From the NCBI RefSeq assembly GCF_015624425.1, contig NZ_CP049919.1:1426001-1490000 (forward strand): 64,000 bases of DNA, written 5' to 3'. The position numbers and the translations under genes are program-made. Source of the stretch: Roseateles sp. DAIF2 (GTDB lineage: Bacteria; Pseudomonadota; Gammaproteobacteria; Burkholderiales; Burkholderiaceae_C). The notes under the pieces were generated by a model. The model saw only the letters and a list, made by a program, of their open reading frames with translations. It was not told the DNA's origin and did not search any database. This document shows positions 1 through 9,599 of the stretch, one piece after another. The first letter of the stretch is position 1, and every line of letters starts with the position of its first letter.

Positions 1-365
1 TGCGCCGCGCCAATGTGGATGCGGCCCAGGCGCGCTACGAGGAGGCGCTGGCCGGCCACAAGGCGCAGCTGCTGGCGGCGGTGCGCGAGGTCGAGCAGGC
101 GCTGGTGCGGCTCGATGCGGCCGAGGCGCGCGAGGGCCATGCGCTCGCCAGCGCGCGGGGCTACGACGAGTCCTTCAATGCCACCCAGGCGCGCTGGCAG
201 CGCGGCCTGGCCGGCGCCGCCGAGCTGGAGGAATCGCGCCGGCTGGCGCTGAACGCGCAGGCCAGCCTGGTGCAGGTGCAGCGCGAGCGCCAGAGCGCCT
301 GGGTGGCGCTTTACAAGGCCAGCGGCGGCGGTTGGCAGGTCGGTGTGGCGAATCGGGACGAATGA
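1..365 (+). CDS. RND efflux outer membrane factor (TolC/NodT family), C-terminal fragment
   Basis: The 5' end lies outside the window; the open frame runs in from the left edge and stops at 363-365. The visible ~120 residues are Ala/Gln/Arg-rich amphipathic helix (VDAAQARYEEAL, then AREGHALASARGY and RWQRGLAGAAELEESR), as in the last coiled-coil repeat of outer membrane efflux proteins of the TolC/OprM type, which form the exit duct of tripartite pumps. It overlaps the adaptor gene by an ATGA junction at 362-365, so adaptor and pump are translationally coupled to it. Family assignment rests on the helical repeat pattern and on context; substrate unknown. Confidence 0.8.
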   Translation, partial: RRANVDAAQARYEEALAGHKAQLLAAVREVEQALVRLDAAEAREGHALASARGYDESFNATQARWQRGLAGAAELEESRRLALNAQASLVQVQRERQSAWVALYKASGGGWQVGVANRDE

Positions 366-1489
366 GAGCGATGACGATGCAGATCAAGAGCAAGCTGATG
401 GTGGTGATGGCCGTGGCGGGCGTCGTGAGCACGCTGGCGCTGGCCGCCGACGATGACGCCAAGAAGAAGGCCGCTCCCGCCGCGAAGGCGCGGCCGGCGC
501 TGAGCGTCAAGCTGGTCGCGGCCGAGGCGCAGGACTGGCCGCAGGCGCTGAGCGCCAGCGGCTCGGTCGCGGCCTGGCAGGAGGCGGTGGTGGGCGCCGA
601 GATCTCGGGCCTGCGCCTGTCGCAGGTGCTGGTCAATGTCGGCGACCGGGTCAAGCGCGGCCAGCTGCTGGCCCAGCTGTCCCGCGACACGGTGCTTTCC
701 GAATTGGCGCAGAGCCGCGCCGCTGCCGCCGAGGCGCAGGCCAATCTGGAGGCCGCCAAGCTGGACGCCGAGCGCGCCCGCGCGCTGCAGTCCGGCGGCA
801 GCGGCGCCCTCAGCGCGCAGCAGCTGCAGCAATACCTGACCGGCGAGCAGACCGCCAAGGCCCGCTTCGATGCGGCCCAGGCCAAGGTCCGCAGCGACGA
901 GCTGCGCCTGGCCCAGACCCGCATCATGGCGCCGGACGATGGCGTGATCTCGGCCCGCGCCGCGACGGTGGGCGCGGTGGTGCAGGGCCAGGAGCTGTTC
1001 CGCCTGATCCGCGGCAACCGGCTCGAATGGCGCGCCGAGGTGCCGGCCTCCGAGCTGGCGCGGCTGAAGCCCGGCCAGGCGGTGCAGGTCGAGGTGCCGG
1101 GCCCGCAGCCGACCAAGGCGCGCGGCACCCTGCGCATGGTGGCGCCCACGGTGGACGCGGCGACGCGCAACGGCCTGGTCTATGTGGACCTGCCGGCGGA
1201 TGCCGGCCTGCGCGCCGGCAGTTTCGTGCGCGGCGAGATCCTGCTGGGCAGCGGCAAGGTGCTGAGCCTGCCGCAGACCGCGGTCCAGCCGCGCGACGGC
1301 TTCAGCTATGTGTTCAAGATCGGGCAGGGCGGCAAGGTGCAGCAGGCGAAGGTGACGACCGGCCGCCGGATCGGCGAGCGCATCGAGCTGCTCGCGGGCC
1401 TGGACGCCGGTGCCCAGGTGGTGGCCAGCGGCGTCGGTTTCCTGACCGATGGCGACCTGGTTCAGGTGGTCGGGGGAAGCAAGCCATGA
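362..1489 (+). CDS. RND efflux periplasmic adaptor (HlyD/MFP family)
   Basis: Periplasmic membrane-fusion subunit linking the inner-membrane pump to the outer-membrane duct. An N-terminal signal-like segment (MQIKSKLMVVMAVAG...ALA) is followed by a lipoyl half-motif (GSVAAWQEAVVGAEISG), a helical hairpin rich in Ala/Gln/Glu (about residues 105-185), the second lipoyl half (RIMAPDDGVISARAATVG), and a beta-barrel/MPD region ending in the typical [20 protein letters not shown] prefer the ATG at 362 because it forms an ATGA overlap with the preceding stop; in-frame ATGs at 371 and 377 are alternatives, and the frame is open further upstream to 332. It overlaps the pump gene by 4 bases (ATGA at 1486). 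Confidence 0.93.
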   Translation: MRAMTMQIKSKLMVVMAVAGVVSTLALAADDDAKKKAAPAAKARPALSVKLVAAEAQDWPQALSASGSVAAWQEAVVGAEISGLRLSQVLVNVGDRVKRGQLLAQLSRDTVLSELAQSRAAAAEAQANLEAAKLDAERARALQSGGSGALSAQQLQQYLTGEQTAKARFDAAQAKVRSDELRLAQTRIMAPDDGVISARAATVGAVVQGQELFRLIRGNRLEWRAEVPASELARLKPGQAVQVEVPGPQPTKARGTLRMVAPTVDAATRNGLVYVDLPADAGLRAGSFVRGEILLGSGKVLSLPQTAVQPRDGFSYVFKIGQGGKVQQAKVTTGRRIGERIELLAGLDAGAQVVASGVGFLTDGDLVQVVGGSKP

Positions 1490-4400
1490 TGAACGTCTCG
1501 TCCTGGTCGATCCGCAACCCGACCCCGTCCATCCTGCTGTTCATCATGCTGACCCTGGCGGGGCTGATGGGCTTTCGCTGGATGAAGATCCAGAACTTTC
1601 CGGACATCGACCTGCCGACGATCACGGTCACCGCGGCGCTGCCCGGCGCCTCGCCGGCCCAGCTGGAATCCCAGGTGGCGCGCAAGCTGGAGAACCAGAT
1701 CGCGACCCTGCAGGGGCTCAAGCATATCTACACGACGATCCAGGACGGCGTCGTCACCGTGACGGTGGAGTTCCGCCTGGAGAAGCCGACCCAGGAGGCG
1801 GTGGACGATGTGCGCGCCGCGGTCTCGCGGGTGCGCTCCGACATGCCCGGCGACCTGCGTGACCCGATCGTCACCAAGCTGGAGCTCAGCGGTTCGCCGA
1901 TCCTGACCTACACGGTGGCCTCGGGCCGTATGGATGACGAGGCCCTGTCCTGGTTCGTCGACAACCAGGTCGCCAAGCGCATGCTGGCGGTGCGTGGCGT
2001 CGGCGCGGTGGGCCGCGTCGGCGGCGTGACGCGCGAGGTGCGGGTCGAGCTGGACCCGGCCAAGCTGCTGGCGCTGAACACCACCGCGGCCGACATCTCG
2101 CGCCAGCTGCGCCAGATCCAGCAGGAGGCCTCGGGCGGCCGCGCCGACATCGGCGGGAGCGAGCAGTCGGTGCGCACGATCGCGACCGTGCAGACCGCGC
2201 AGGAGCTGGCGGCGATGGACATCGCGCTGACCGACGGTCGGCGCCTGCGCCTGGACCAGGTGGCCACGGTCAGCGACACGGTGGCCGAGCAGCGCTCGGC
2301 GGCGCTGCTGAACGGCAAGCCGGTGGTCGGCTTCGAGATCACGCGCACGCGCGGCGCCGGCGAGGTGGAGGTGGCCCAGGGCGTGAAGGCCGCGCTGGAG
2401 CAGCTGCGCACCGAGCATCCGGAGATCGAGATCACCGAGGCCTTCAACTTCGTCGACCCGGTGCAGGAGAACTACGACGGCTCGATGTACCTGCTCTACG
2501 AGGGCGCCTTCCTGGCCGTCATCGTGGTGTGGTTCTTCCTGCGCGACTGGCGCGCCACCCTGGTGGCGGCGACCGCGCTGCCGCTGTCGGCGATCCCGAC
2601 CTTCATCGCGATGTACCTGCTGGGCTTCACGGTCAATATCGTGACCCTGCTGTCGCTGTCGCTGGTGGTGGGCATCCTGGTGGACGACGCGATCGTCGAG
2701 ATCGAGAACATCATGCGCCACCTGCGCATGGGCAAGAGCCCTTACCAGGCGGCGATGGAGGCGGCCGACGAGATCGGCCTGGCGGTGATCGCCACCACCT
2801 TCACCCTGATTGCGGTGTTCCTGCCGACCGCCTTCATGAGCGGCGTGCCGGGCAAGTTCTTCGTGCAGTTCGGCTGGACTGCGGCGATCGCGGTGTTCTT
2901 CTCGCTGGTCGTCGCGCGCATGCTGACGCCGATGATGGCGGCCTACATCCTGAAGCCGCCCAAAGGCCCCGAGCATGAGCCGCGCTGGCTGGTGCGCTAT
3001 ACCGGCTGGGCGCGCTGGTGCCTGCAGCACCGCATCAAGACCCTGCTGGCCACGGGCGCCTTCACGGTCGGCTCGATCGTGCTGGCGGGCTTCCTGCCAA
3101 CCGGCTTCATTCCGCCGGACGATCTGAGCCAGACCCAGGTCAACATCACCCTGCCACCGGGCAGCACCTTCAAGCAGACCGCGGCGGCGGCCGAGGCGGC
3201 CGGCGCGATCGTGCAGGCCAATAAGCATGTGAAGCTGATCTACACCGCGATCGGCGGCGGCGCGGCGGGCTCCGACCCCTTCGCGCTGGGCAGCGCACCG
3301 GAGGTGCGCAAGGCCACGCTGACCCTGAACCTGACGCATCGCAGCGACCGGCCCGGCTTGAGCAAGCAGGCGATCGAGACCGAGCTGCGCGAGGCGCTGA
3401 CCGCGATCCCCGGCGCGCGCATCAAGGTCGGGTTCGGCGGCTCCAGCGAGAAGTACGTGCTGGTGCTGGCCGGCGAGGACGGCCGCGTGCTGGCCGAGCA
3501 TGCGCAGCAGGTGGAGCGCGAGCTGCGCTCGATCCCGGGCATCGGCGCGGTCACCTCGACCGCCAGCCTGACCCGGCCCGAGCTGATCGTGCGGCCCGAC
3601 TTCGCGCGCGCCGCCGACCTGGGCGTCAGCGCCGCGGCGATCGCCGACACGCTGCGCATCGCCACCGCTGGCGACTACGACCAGGACCTGCCCAAGCTGA
3701 ACCTGGCGCAGCGCCAGGTGCCGGTGGTCGTCAAGCTGCCCGCCAGCGCGCGCGCCGACCTGGACTACCTGTCGCGCCTGCCGGTGCCGGGCGCCCATGG
3801 CCCGGTGCCGCTGTCCAATGTCGCGACCCTGTCGATCGACAGCGGCCCGGCCCAGATCGACCGCTACGACCGGCTGCGCAACGTCAACTTCGAGATCGAG
3901 CTGAACCAGCAGCCGCTGGGCGAGGTGGAGAAGCTGGCCCTGGCCCTGCCCAGCCTGCAGAACCTGCCGCCCGGCGTGATCCAGACCTCGATCGGCGATG
4001 CCGAGGCGATGGCCGAGCTGTTCTCCAGTTTCGGCCTGGCGATGCTGACCGGCGTGCTGTGCATCTACATCGTGCTGGTGCTGCTGTTCAAGGACTTCGT
4101 GCAGCCGATCACCATCCTGGCGGCCCTGGTGCTGTCGATCCCGGGCGCCTTCTTCGCGCTGTTCATCACCCATACCGCGCTGTCGATGCCCTCGATGATC
4201 GGCCTGATCATGCTGATGGGCATCGCGACCAAGAACTCGATCCTGCTGGTCGACTACGTGATCATCGCGCGCCGCGACCATGGCCTGGCGCGCTTCGAGG
4301 CCATCCTCGACGCCTGCCACAAGCGCGCGCGGCCGATCGTGATGACGACCATCGCGATGGGTGCCGGCATGCTGCCGATCGCGATGGGCATCGGCGTCGA

Positions 4401-4578
4401 CCCGAGCTTCCGCGCGCCGATGGCCATCGTCGTGATCGGCGGCCTGATCACCTCGACCTTCCTGAGCCTGCTGGTGATCCCCATCGTCTTCACCTATGTG
4501 GACGATCTGGTGCAGAAACTGCGCCCGCGCCGCCGCCAGAGCCATCGAGCCGAGACCGGTGGGGCGATGGCCGACTGA
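1486..4578 (+). CDS. RND efflux permease (AcrB/HAE1-like inner membrane pump)
   Basis: Proton-driven inner-membrane transporter of the resistance-nodulation-division superfamily, 1030 residues, the usual length. It begins with a first TM helix (ILLFIMLTLAGLMGF) and the FPDIDLPTITV porter entry, has porter-domain motifs, and carries the proton-relay motif GILVDDAIVEIEN with adjacent Asp400-Asp401 in TM4. The second half repeats the fold, with GIATKNSILLVDY in TM10-11. The ATG at 1486 overlaps the adaptor stop (ATGA); an open frame extends upstream to 1027 but only as an overlap shadow. It is a multidrug/solvent (HAE1) rather than metal (HME) type by its TM4 residues; the actual substrate cannot be read from sequence. 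Confidence 0.96.
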   Translation: MMNVSSWSIRNPTPSILLFIMLTLAGLMGFRWMKIQNFPDIDLPTITVTAALPGASPAQLESQVARKLENQIATLQGLKHIYTTIQDGVVTVTVEFRLEKPTQEAVDDVRAAVSRVRSDMPGDLRDPIVTKLELSGSPILTYTVASGRMDDEALSWFVDNQVAKRMLAVRGVGAVGRVGGVTREVRVELDPAKLLALNTTAADISRQLRQIQQEASGGRADIGGSEQSVRTIATVQTAQELAAMDIALTDGRRLRLDQVATVSDTVAEQRSAALLNGKPVVGFEITRTRGAGEVEVAQGVKAALEQLRTEHPEIEITEAFNFVDPVQENYDGSMYLLYEGAFLAVIVVWFFLRDWRATLVAATALPLSAIPTFIAMYLLGFTVNIVTLLSLSLVVGILVDDAIVEIENIMRHLRMGKSPYQAAMEAADEIGLAVIATTFTLIAVFLPTAFMSGVPGKFFVQFGWTAAIAVFFSLVVARMLTPMMAAYILKPPKGPEHEPRWLVRYTGWARWCLQHRIKTLLATGAFTVGSIVLAGFLPTGFIPPDDLSQTQVNITLPPGSTFKQTAAAAEAAGAIVQANKHVKLIYTAIGGGAAGSDPFALGSAPEVRKATLTLNLTHRSDRPGLSKQAIETELREALTAIPGARIKVGFGGSSEKYVLVLAGEDGRVLAEHAQQVERELRSIPGIGAVTSTASLTRPELIVRPDFARAADLGVSAAAIADTLRIATAGDYDQDLPKLNLAQRQVPVVVKLPASARADLDYLSRLPVPGAHGPVPLSNVATLSIDSGPAQIDRYDRLRNVNFEIELNQQPLGEVEKLALALPSLQNLPPGVIQTSIGDAEAMAELFSSFGLAMLTGVLCIYIVLVLLFKDFVQPITILAALVLSIPGAFFALFITHTALSMPSMIGLIMLMGIATKNSILLVDYVIIARRDHGLARFEAILDACHKRARPIVMTTIAMGAGMLPIAMGIGVDPSFRAPMAIVVIGGLITSTFLSLLVIPIVFTYVDDLVQKLRPRRRQSHRAETGGAMAD

Positions 4579-4703
4579 TCCGAGCCCGCGCGTTGCAGCA
4601 GTCGCACGGGCGGGCGCCTGGCGCGTGCTGCGGCCGCGGTCGTCACGTCGCTGCCATCCCCGCTGATCAGCATGGCGACCTTTGTTTCGAGGACAAGGGT
4701 TTC

Positions 4704-6623
4704 ATGAAGATCAGCAAAACGACGAGCAGCGCGCTCCTGGGCATGACCATGCTGCTGGCGGCCTGCGGGGGTGGCGGCGACGGGGTGCCGGCACCCGCGC
4801 CCGAGCCCGCACCACCTGCGGTCAAGGCCTTGAGCGTGGGTGTGTTGCCCGATACCCAGGGCGGCGGCTCCAATGTATCGGTCCATCCGATGCGCGCGCT
4901 GCTGGAGCTGTACAAGCAGCAGAAGGTCGATGTGGTGCTGGTGGTCGGCGACCTGGCCGAGAACGGCTCGGCGGCCGAGTACCGCCAATGGCGCGAGGTG
5001 GCCGAGGCCTACAAGCCCTTCATGACCTTTTTGCCCATCATGGGCAACCATGACAACAAGGGCATGGACCAGGACTGGCATGACCTGGTGGCCGACTTCA
5101 TTCCCGCGGACGCCGAACATATGGCCGGCGCGCGCAACAAGAACTATGCGCTGCTGCGCAAGGGCGTGCTGCTGATCAACATCTCCTACGGCTGGATGCC
5201 CTTCGCCTACGACTTCGTCGAGCAGACCATCCTCAAGCACAAGGCACAGGCGCGCCATATCGTGCTGCAGACCCACAACTCCTTTGTCGGCAACAAGTAC
5301 GGCCTGCTGCGTGAGCGCATTGTCGAGGGCTACAAGTCGGAAGAGGGCGATGTCGCCTTCAAGGGCGTGTACGAGAAGTACCGCAAGCTGCTCGCCGACC
5401 ACGACGTGGTCTATGTGTCGGGCCATGAGCATCTGTATGCGCGCAGCCTGATCCGCGATCCGGCCCAGCGCAACTTCATGCAGATCGTCTCCGGCAGCGC
5501 CTCCTACAAGGGCTATGAGAACCGCTTCGGCGAGCATGAGCTGGTGCAGAACACGCTGATGCTGAAGGCCCGCACCGAGGCCACGGGAACGCTGGACGTG
5601 AATGCCTCCATCCTCGACTTCAGGGACGACGTGCTGGACTTCAAGGCCTGGTATGCCGAGCACAGCGTGATGAAGAACGAGGACGGCCCCAAGGAACTGG
5701 CCCAGCCCAGGTGGCAGCTGTTCGACCGCTTCCGCCGCAGCGCGGCGCGCTGCGAAAAGCTGGTCTACCCGGCCAGCTTTCCCAGCGAGATCCAGCGCAA
5801 CAACGCCTATGACACCAGCTACCGCAGCAGCGCCTGCCCCTCGCCGCAGGGCCTGGTGGCACGGGTGCTGGACGGCGAGAACCTCAGCTTCAACCGCCAC
5901 GACACGCGCAGCCGCAGCATGAGCGCCGAGCCCGGCAAGACCGAGGCGGCCAACAACCGCGAGCTGCTGTCGCTGATGCAGCGCCATATGTTCATCGCCC
6001 ATGAGAGCTGGCGGCCGAATCTGAACAACAGCCAGCGTGCGCGCCTGGTGAACATCGGCCAGGCCGACGAGGAGGTCGAGGTGCGCGCCACCACCATCGA
6101 CCTGAAGAAGCAACTGATTCTGGCCTGGGAGCCCAGGACCGAGAGCCTGCAGTCCGAGGTGTTGAGCGTCAGCGGCACGGCAGGTCAGGGCGGCACCTAC
6201 ATCGATCCCTACGGCCGTGCCAAGGACATCGCCACCGCGGCCGGCTTGCCCGGCTCGCTGGGCGATGGCAGCGAGGCCGGCAAGCGGCCGGTGCAATTGC
6301 CGGCCGCGGCGAGCAAGGGGTGGACGCTGGACGGCGAGGGCCAGGGCGATCGCTATGTGCTGGAGTTCGGCCTGCCCAAGGACGTCAAGCCCGAACAGGT
6401 CCTGCTGGCGCGCCAGGACGGTGCCGGCCGCTGGCAGGCGTTGGCACAGGCCGGCTGCCTCAGTACCAGGCCCTATGCCGCGGCCTATCTGCTGACGGCG
6501 CCGGCCGACGTGAGCGGGACCTGCGCCGCGGCGCCGGCCATCGTCGGTTTCGATGCGGCCAGGAAGACCTTCTGGGCGCGCGTATCCCAGGAGGGCCGCT
6601 TCGCGCTGGTGGCGCGGCCCTGA
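4704..6623 (+). CDS. Secreted lipoprotein metallophosphoesterase (calcineurin-like)
   Basis: 639 residues. The N-terminus is a lipoprotein signal (LLGMTMLLAAC with Cys about residue 20) followed by a Gly/Pro linker. Metallophosphoesterase motifs appear in order: GVLPDTQ, GDLAEN (Asp83), GNHDNKG (Asn115-His116), HNSF, and SGHEH (His241 and His243). The normal D-x-H first motif reads D-T-Q here, so one metal ligand may be altered. The C-terminal ~300 residues are an unassigned beta-rich region. The start ATG at 4704 has GAGGACAAGG upstream. It stands alone: 125 bases after the RND operon and convergent with the pilus operon. Probably exported and lipid-anchored, acting on an extracellular phosphoester; substrate unknown. 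Confidence 0.85.
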   Translation: MKISKTTSSALLGMTMLLAACGGGGDGVPAPAPEPAPPAVKALSVGVLPDTQGGGSNVSVHPMRALLELYKQQKVDVVLVVGDLAENGSAAEYRQWREVAEAYKPFMTFLPIMGNHDNKGMDQDWHDLVADFIPADAEHMAGARNKNYALLRKGVLLINISYGWMPFAYDFVEQTILKHKAQARHIVLQTHNSFVGNKYGLLRERIVEGYKSEEGDVAFKGVYEKYRKLLADHDVVYVSGHEHLYARSLIRDPAQRNFMQIVSGSASYKGYENRFGEHELVQNTLMLKARTEATGTLDVNASILDFRDDVLDFKAWYAEHSVMKNEDGPKELAQPRWQLFDRFRRSAARCEKLVYPASFPSEIQRNNAYDTSYRSSACPSPQGLVARVLDGENLSFNRHDTRSRSMSAEPGKTEAANNRELLSLMQRHMFIAHESWRPNLNNSQRARLVNIGQADEEVEVRATTIDLKKQLILAWEPRTESLQSEVLSVSGTAGQGGTYIDPYGRAKDIATAAGLPGSLGDGSEAGKRPVQLPAAASKGWTLDGEGQGDRYVLEFGLPKDVKPEQVLLARQDGAGRWQALAQAGCLSTRPYAAAYLLTAPADVSGTCAAAPAIVGFDAARKTFWARVSQEGRFALVARP

Positions 6624-6642
6624 GCTGGCGCCGAGCCCGCCC

Positions 6643-7167
6643 TCAGTAGTAGGTCAGTGTCGCGGTGAGCGAGTCGCTGTAGGCGCCCGGCGCGGCGCCC
6701 AGCTGACGCCCGGCCAGGCGGCCGTAGACCCAGTGGATCTGCGGCGGCGACAGCCCCGCCAGGTCCAAGGTGACGCTGCTGCTGATCTTCTGCGTGCCGC
6801 CGGTCGTGCCGTCGCCCAGCACCGCGGTGTAGGTAGCGTCGGTGTAGAGGTTGTAGTCCAGCGTGTGGGCGCCGAACTTCAGCTTGCGGATGGCGTAGCT
6901 GCCGCTGCTGCCGGTGCTCATCGTCACCTCATAGGGGATCAGGAGCCCGATCACGCCGCCGCACTGGACGCGCACGGTGCCGCTGCTGTCGGTGTTGCCG
7001 AAGGCCAGCGGGTTGTAGCTGCCGAAGGCCAGGGTGGTGGTGGTGACGCTGCAGCTGCAGACCAACGTGCACACGGCCCGCGCCGGCCCGGCCAGGCCCA
7101 GCAGCAGGCCCAGCAGCAGCAGTGGCCGCAGGAAGGGGGTGTGGATCGTCGTCGTCCTTGGGCTCAT
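6643..7167 (-). CDS. Spore coat protein U domain protein (CsuE-like pilus subunit, distal gene)
   Basis: About 174 residues with a signal peptide (FLRPLLLLGLLLGLAGPARA) and a Cys-rich start (VCTLVCSCSVTTTTLAFGSYNP), followed by a beta-sandwich ending in DSLTATLTYY, the donor-strand-like end typical of SCPU domains in archaic chaperone-usher pili. It is the last gene of the operon. Its start ATG at 7167 overlaps the usher stop by an ATGA junction; a longer frame from 7245 would run deep into the usher. By position (last, after usher) it resembles the tip adhesin CsuE of the Acinetobacter csu operon, although it has only one SCPU domain rather than two. Confidence 0.85.
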   Translation of the reverse strand: MSPRTTTIHTPFLRPLLLLGLLLGLAGPARAVCTLVCSCSVTTTTLAFGSYNPLAFGNTDSSGTVRVQCGGVIGLLIPYEVTMSTGSSGSYAIRKLKFGAHTLDYNLYTDATYTAVLGDGTTGGTQKISSSVTLDLAGLSPPQIHWVYGRLAGRQLGAAPGAYSDSLTATLTYY

Positions 7168-9599
7168 CGCGTCTCCAGGCAGCGCAGCTGGCCCAGCTCG
7201 GGCAGCTCCGCGGTGTCGCTCGGCAGTTGCAGTATCACGCTGCACTGGCCCTCCGGCCAGCGCGCGCGCACCCGGTTGGCGCCGGGGGCCAGGCCACCGA
7301 CGAAGGCGCGCCCGTCCAGGCCGACGACGAACAGCCGGCTCTGGCCCTGCACCTGCAGCTCGCTGCCGGGCGGCAGCGGCGCGCCGGTGGCGTCGACCAG
7401 GCGAAAGCTCGCGCTGCGGCTGCGCGTGACCGGGAACTCGATCAGCGCGGCGCTGCGCGCGGCCGGGATCAGGCGCAGCTCCAGGATCTCCAGCTCGGCG
7501 TCGTAGGGCAGGTCGGTCGCATTGATCGCGACCCGGTTGCTCTGGTAGCCGCGCAGCCCGCCGATGAAGGCGCGGCCGCGCGCATCGGTGCGCGCCACCT
7601 CATGGTTGTCGTGCAGCACCCCGATGCCCGGATAGTCGGCCACCTGCACGACGACGAAGCCGCCGTCGATGCGCCGGCTGGTATAGACGGAGCCGTCCAT
7701 CCAGGCCAGGCCGCCCGACAGGCCGGCGCGCGCCTCGGTCTGGCGCCCCAGGCGGGCGACGCCGCCGTTGAAGACGAAGCGCTCGCCCTGCCAGTAGCTC
7801 TGCACCATCTGGCGGCGCTGCTGGCCGCTCTCCGCCAGCAACTGGTAGCCCAGGCCGCGGCCCAGCGGCGGGTTCTGCTGCACCTGGACCTGCAGCTGCT
7901 GGCTGTCGCCGCCGGACTCGGGCGGCGCGCGGTTGCGGGTCAGGGCGATGCCGGCGCTGCTGCGCTCGCCCAGCGCATGGTTCCAGGCCAGCGCGATCGT
8001 GGTGGCGCCGTTGCCGGCCAGGTCGCGCAGCGCCACCAGGCTCAGATAGCCCCAGCCGCCCAGGTCGCGGCCCCAGTTGAGGCTCAGCAGCTTGGTCGGC
8101 TGGGCCAGCAGGCGGTCGTCCTGGCGCACATAGGACAGGCCCAGCGCATGGCCGGCCCAGCTGGTGCCGACCGCGGCCGACAGGTTCCAGCGCGCGTCCT
8201 CGCGGCGGCTCGGCGGCGCGCCGGTGATCGCGTCGGGGCTGCGCATATCGCCGGCCTGGGCGAAGCCGGCGCTGACGCGCTGGAACTGCAGGCTGCCGCT
8301 CCAGTCGCGCGCCTGCCGGTCCAGCCCGGCGGCCAGCAGCCAGCCGCGCCCGCGCTGCTGGCTGCGGCTCAGCGCCAGCGAGCCGTTGGCGGTGCCCAGG
8401 CGCGGCCAGAGCCAGATGCCGGTGGCGCCCAGGGTCTGCTGCGAGCGCTGCAGTTCGGCGCGCAACTCGCGGGTGAAGCTCTCGCTGATGCCGCGGCGCT
8501 CGGTGGCGCTGAGCAGGGCCGCGCCATAGCGGTTGCTGTGCGTGCCGTAGTCCTCGCGCAGCCGGCCCAGCTCCAGGCTCCAGGCGCGCAGGCCCGGCTT
8601 CAGCAGCGCAGGGCTGACGTAGTAGGGCTGGACGATCACCTGTTCGCGGCCCAGCAGGTCGCGCACCACCGTCCGGATCTCGCCCTGGCCGGTGATCAGC
8701 GGCAGGTCCGAGATGTCGAAGGCGCCGGCCTGCAGCCGGCCCTGCAGGCGCTGACTGTTGTTGACATAGACATCCAGGGTCGAGGGCAGGGCGGTCTCGC
8801 CGCGCAGGGTCGGCAGCGGGAAGCTCAGGAAGCCCGGCCGCAGCGCGAAATCGGTGCCCCATTGAACGCCGCCCAGGCGCAGCGCGCGGCCCCAGGCGCC
8901 GGGCTGGCCGACCGTGTCGCCGATGCGCAGCCGGGTCATGTTCTGCGGCCGGTCCAGGGTCCAGCGCGTCTCCAGGCGCAGCAGCCGGCCGCCATCGCGG
9001 TACAGCATCAGCTGGTTCAGGTCGCCGCGCCGGGTCAGCGCACCCAGCTCGAGCAGCCCGTCCAGGGTGCCGGCGCCGCTGCCGGCCGGGCCGGACAGGC
9101 GGCGCTGCCATTGCAGGTCGTAGTTGGCCAGCAGGCCCAGGCGTGCCGGCAGGGTCGGGCGCTGGGCCGCGGCCTCCAGCGCCAGGCTCTGGGCGCGGAA
9201 GGCCGAGGCCGGCAACTCGATCAGCAGGGTCTGGGTGGCCTCCTCGATCTGCCAGGAGAAGCCGTCGCCCAGCAGCACGTGCAGCTCGCCGTCGATCATG
9301 CGCGGCGAGCGGATCGGCAGCTTCAGATTCAGGCTCTCCCACATGGTCTGCGGGATCGCCAGGCCGTCGGGCAGGCGCACCGCGCGCAGGGTCTGCGGCT
9401 GCGGCACGCCGTTGATGCGCAGGCCCAGCAGCAGGGTCTCGCCGAGCTGGGCGCGTTGCTGGATCTCGGCCAGCGCGCGCGCCAGCTCGGGGCTGCTGGC
9501 CAGCGGGGGCAGGGCGGACTCGGCCGCCCTGCCCATCCGGATCGGGAGGAGCAGGTTCAGGAACAGCAGGATCAGTATGGCCTCAGGGCCGCGCCTCAT
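7164..9599 (-). CDS. Archaic chaperone-usher pilus outer membrane usher
   Basis: 811 residues. The signal peptide (ILILLFLNLLLPIRMGRA) is followed by an N-terminal domain, then a 24-strand-type barrel with usher hallmarks: LDVYVNNSQRLQGRLQAG, GAFDISDLPLITGQGEI and VRDLLGREQVIVQPYY (plug region entry), and a C-terminal part with GIGVLHDNHEVARTDARGR and LRGYQSNRVAINATDLP. Ushers form the outer-membrane pore through which chaperone-bound subunits are assembled. It overlaps the chaperone gene by 17 bases upstream and the last subunit gene by 4 bases downstream, so the four genes form one minus-strand operon. The family match (FimD/PapC superfamily, Csu/sigma type) is strong. Confidence 0.93.
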   Translation of the reverse strand: MRRGPEAILILLFLNLLLPIRMGRAAESALPPLASSPELARALAEIQQRAQLGETLLLGLRINGVPQPQTLRAVRLPDGLAIPQTMWESLNLKLPIRSPRMIDGELHVLLGDGFSWQIEEATQTLLIELPASAFRAQSLALEAAAQRPTLPARLGLLANYDLQWQRRLSGPAGSGAGTLDGLLELGALTRRGDLNQLMLYRDGGRLLRLETRWTLDRPQNMTRLRIGDTVGQPGAWGRALRLGGVQWGTDFALRPGFLSFPLPTLRGETALPSTLDVYVNNSQRLQGRLQAGAFDISDLPLITGQGEIRTVVRDLLGREQVIVQPYYVSPALLKPGLRAWSLELGRLREDYGTHSNRYGAALLSATERRGISESFTRELRAELQRSQQTLGATGIWLWPRLGTANGSLALSRSQQRGRGWLLAAGLDRQARDWSGSLQFQRVSAGFAQAGDMRSPDAITGAPPSRREDARWNLSAAVGTSWAGHALGLSYVRQDDRLLAQPTKLLSLNWGRDLGGWGYLSLVALRDLAGNGATTIALAWNHALGERSSAGIALTRNRAPPESGGDSQQLQVQVQQNPPLGRGLGYQLLAESGQQRRQMVQSYWQGERFVFNGGVARLGRQTEARAGLSGGLAWMDGSVYTSRRIDGGFVVVQVADYPGIGVLHDNHEVARTDARGRAFIGGLRGYQSNRVAINATDLPYDAELEILELRLIPAARSAALIEFPVTRSRSASFRLVDATGAPLPPGSELQVQGQSRLFVVGLDGRAFVGGLAPGANRVRARWPEGQCSVILQLPSDTAELPELGQLRCLETR

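Noticed and set aside
1462..4545. Open frame of about 1000 residues on the minus strand opposite the RND pump
   Set aside because: Composition is His/Arg/Gln-rich with no motif; it mirrors the high third-position GC of the real gene on the other strand.
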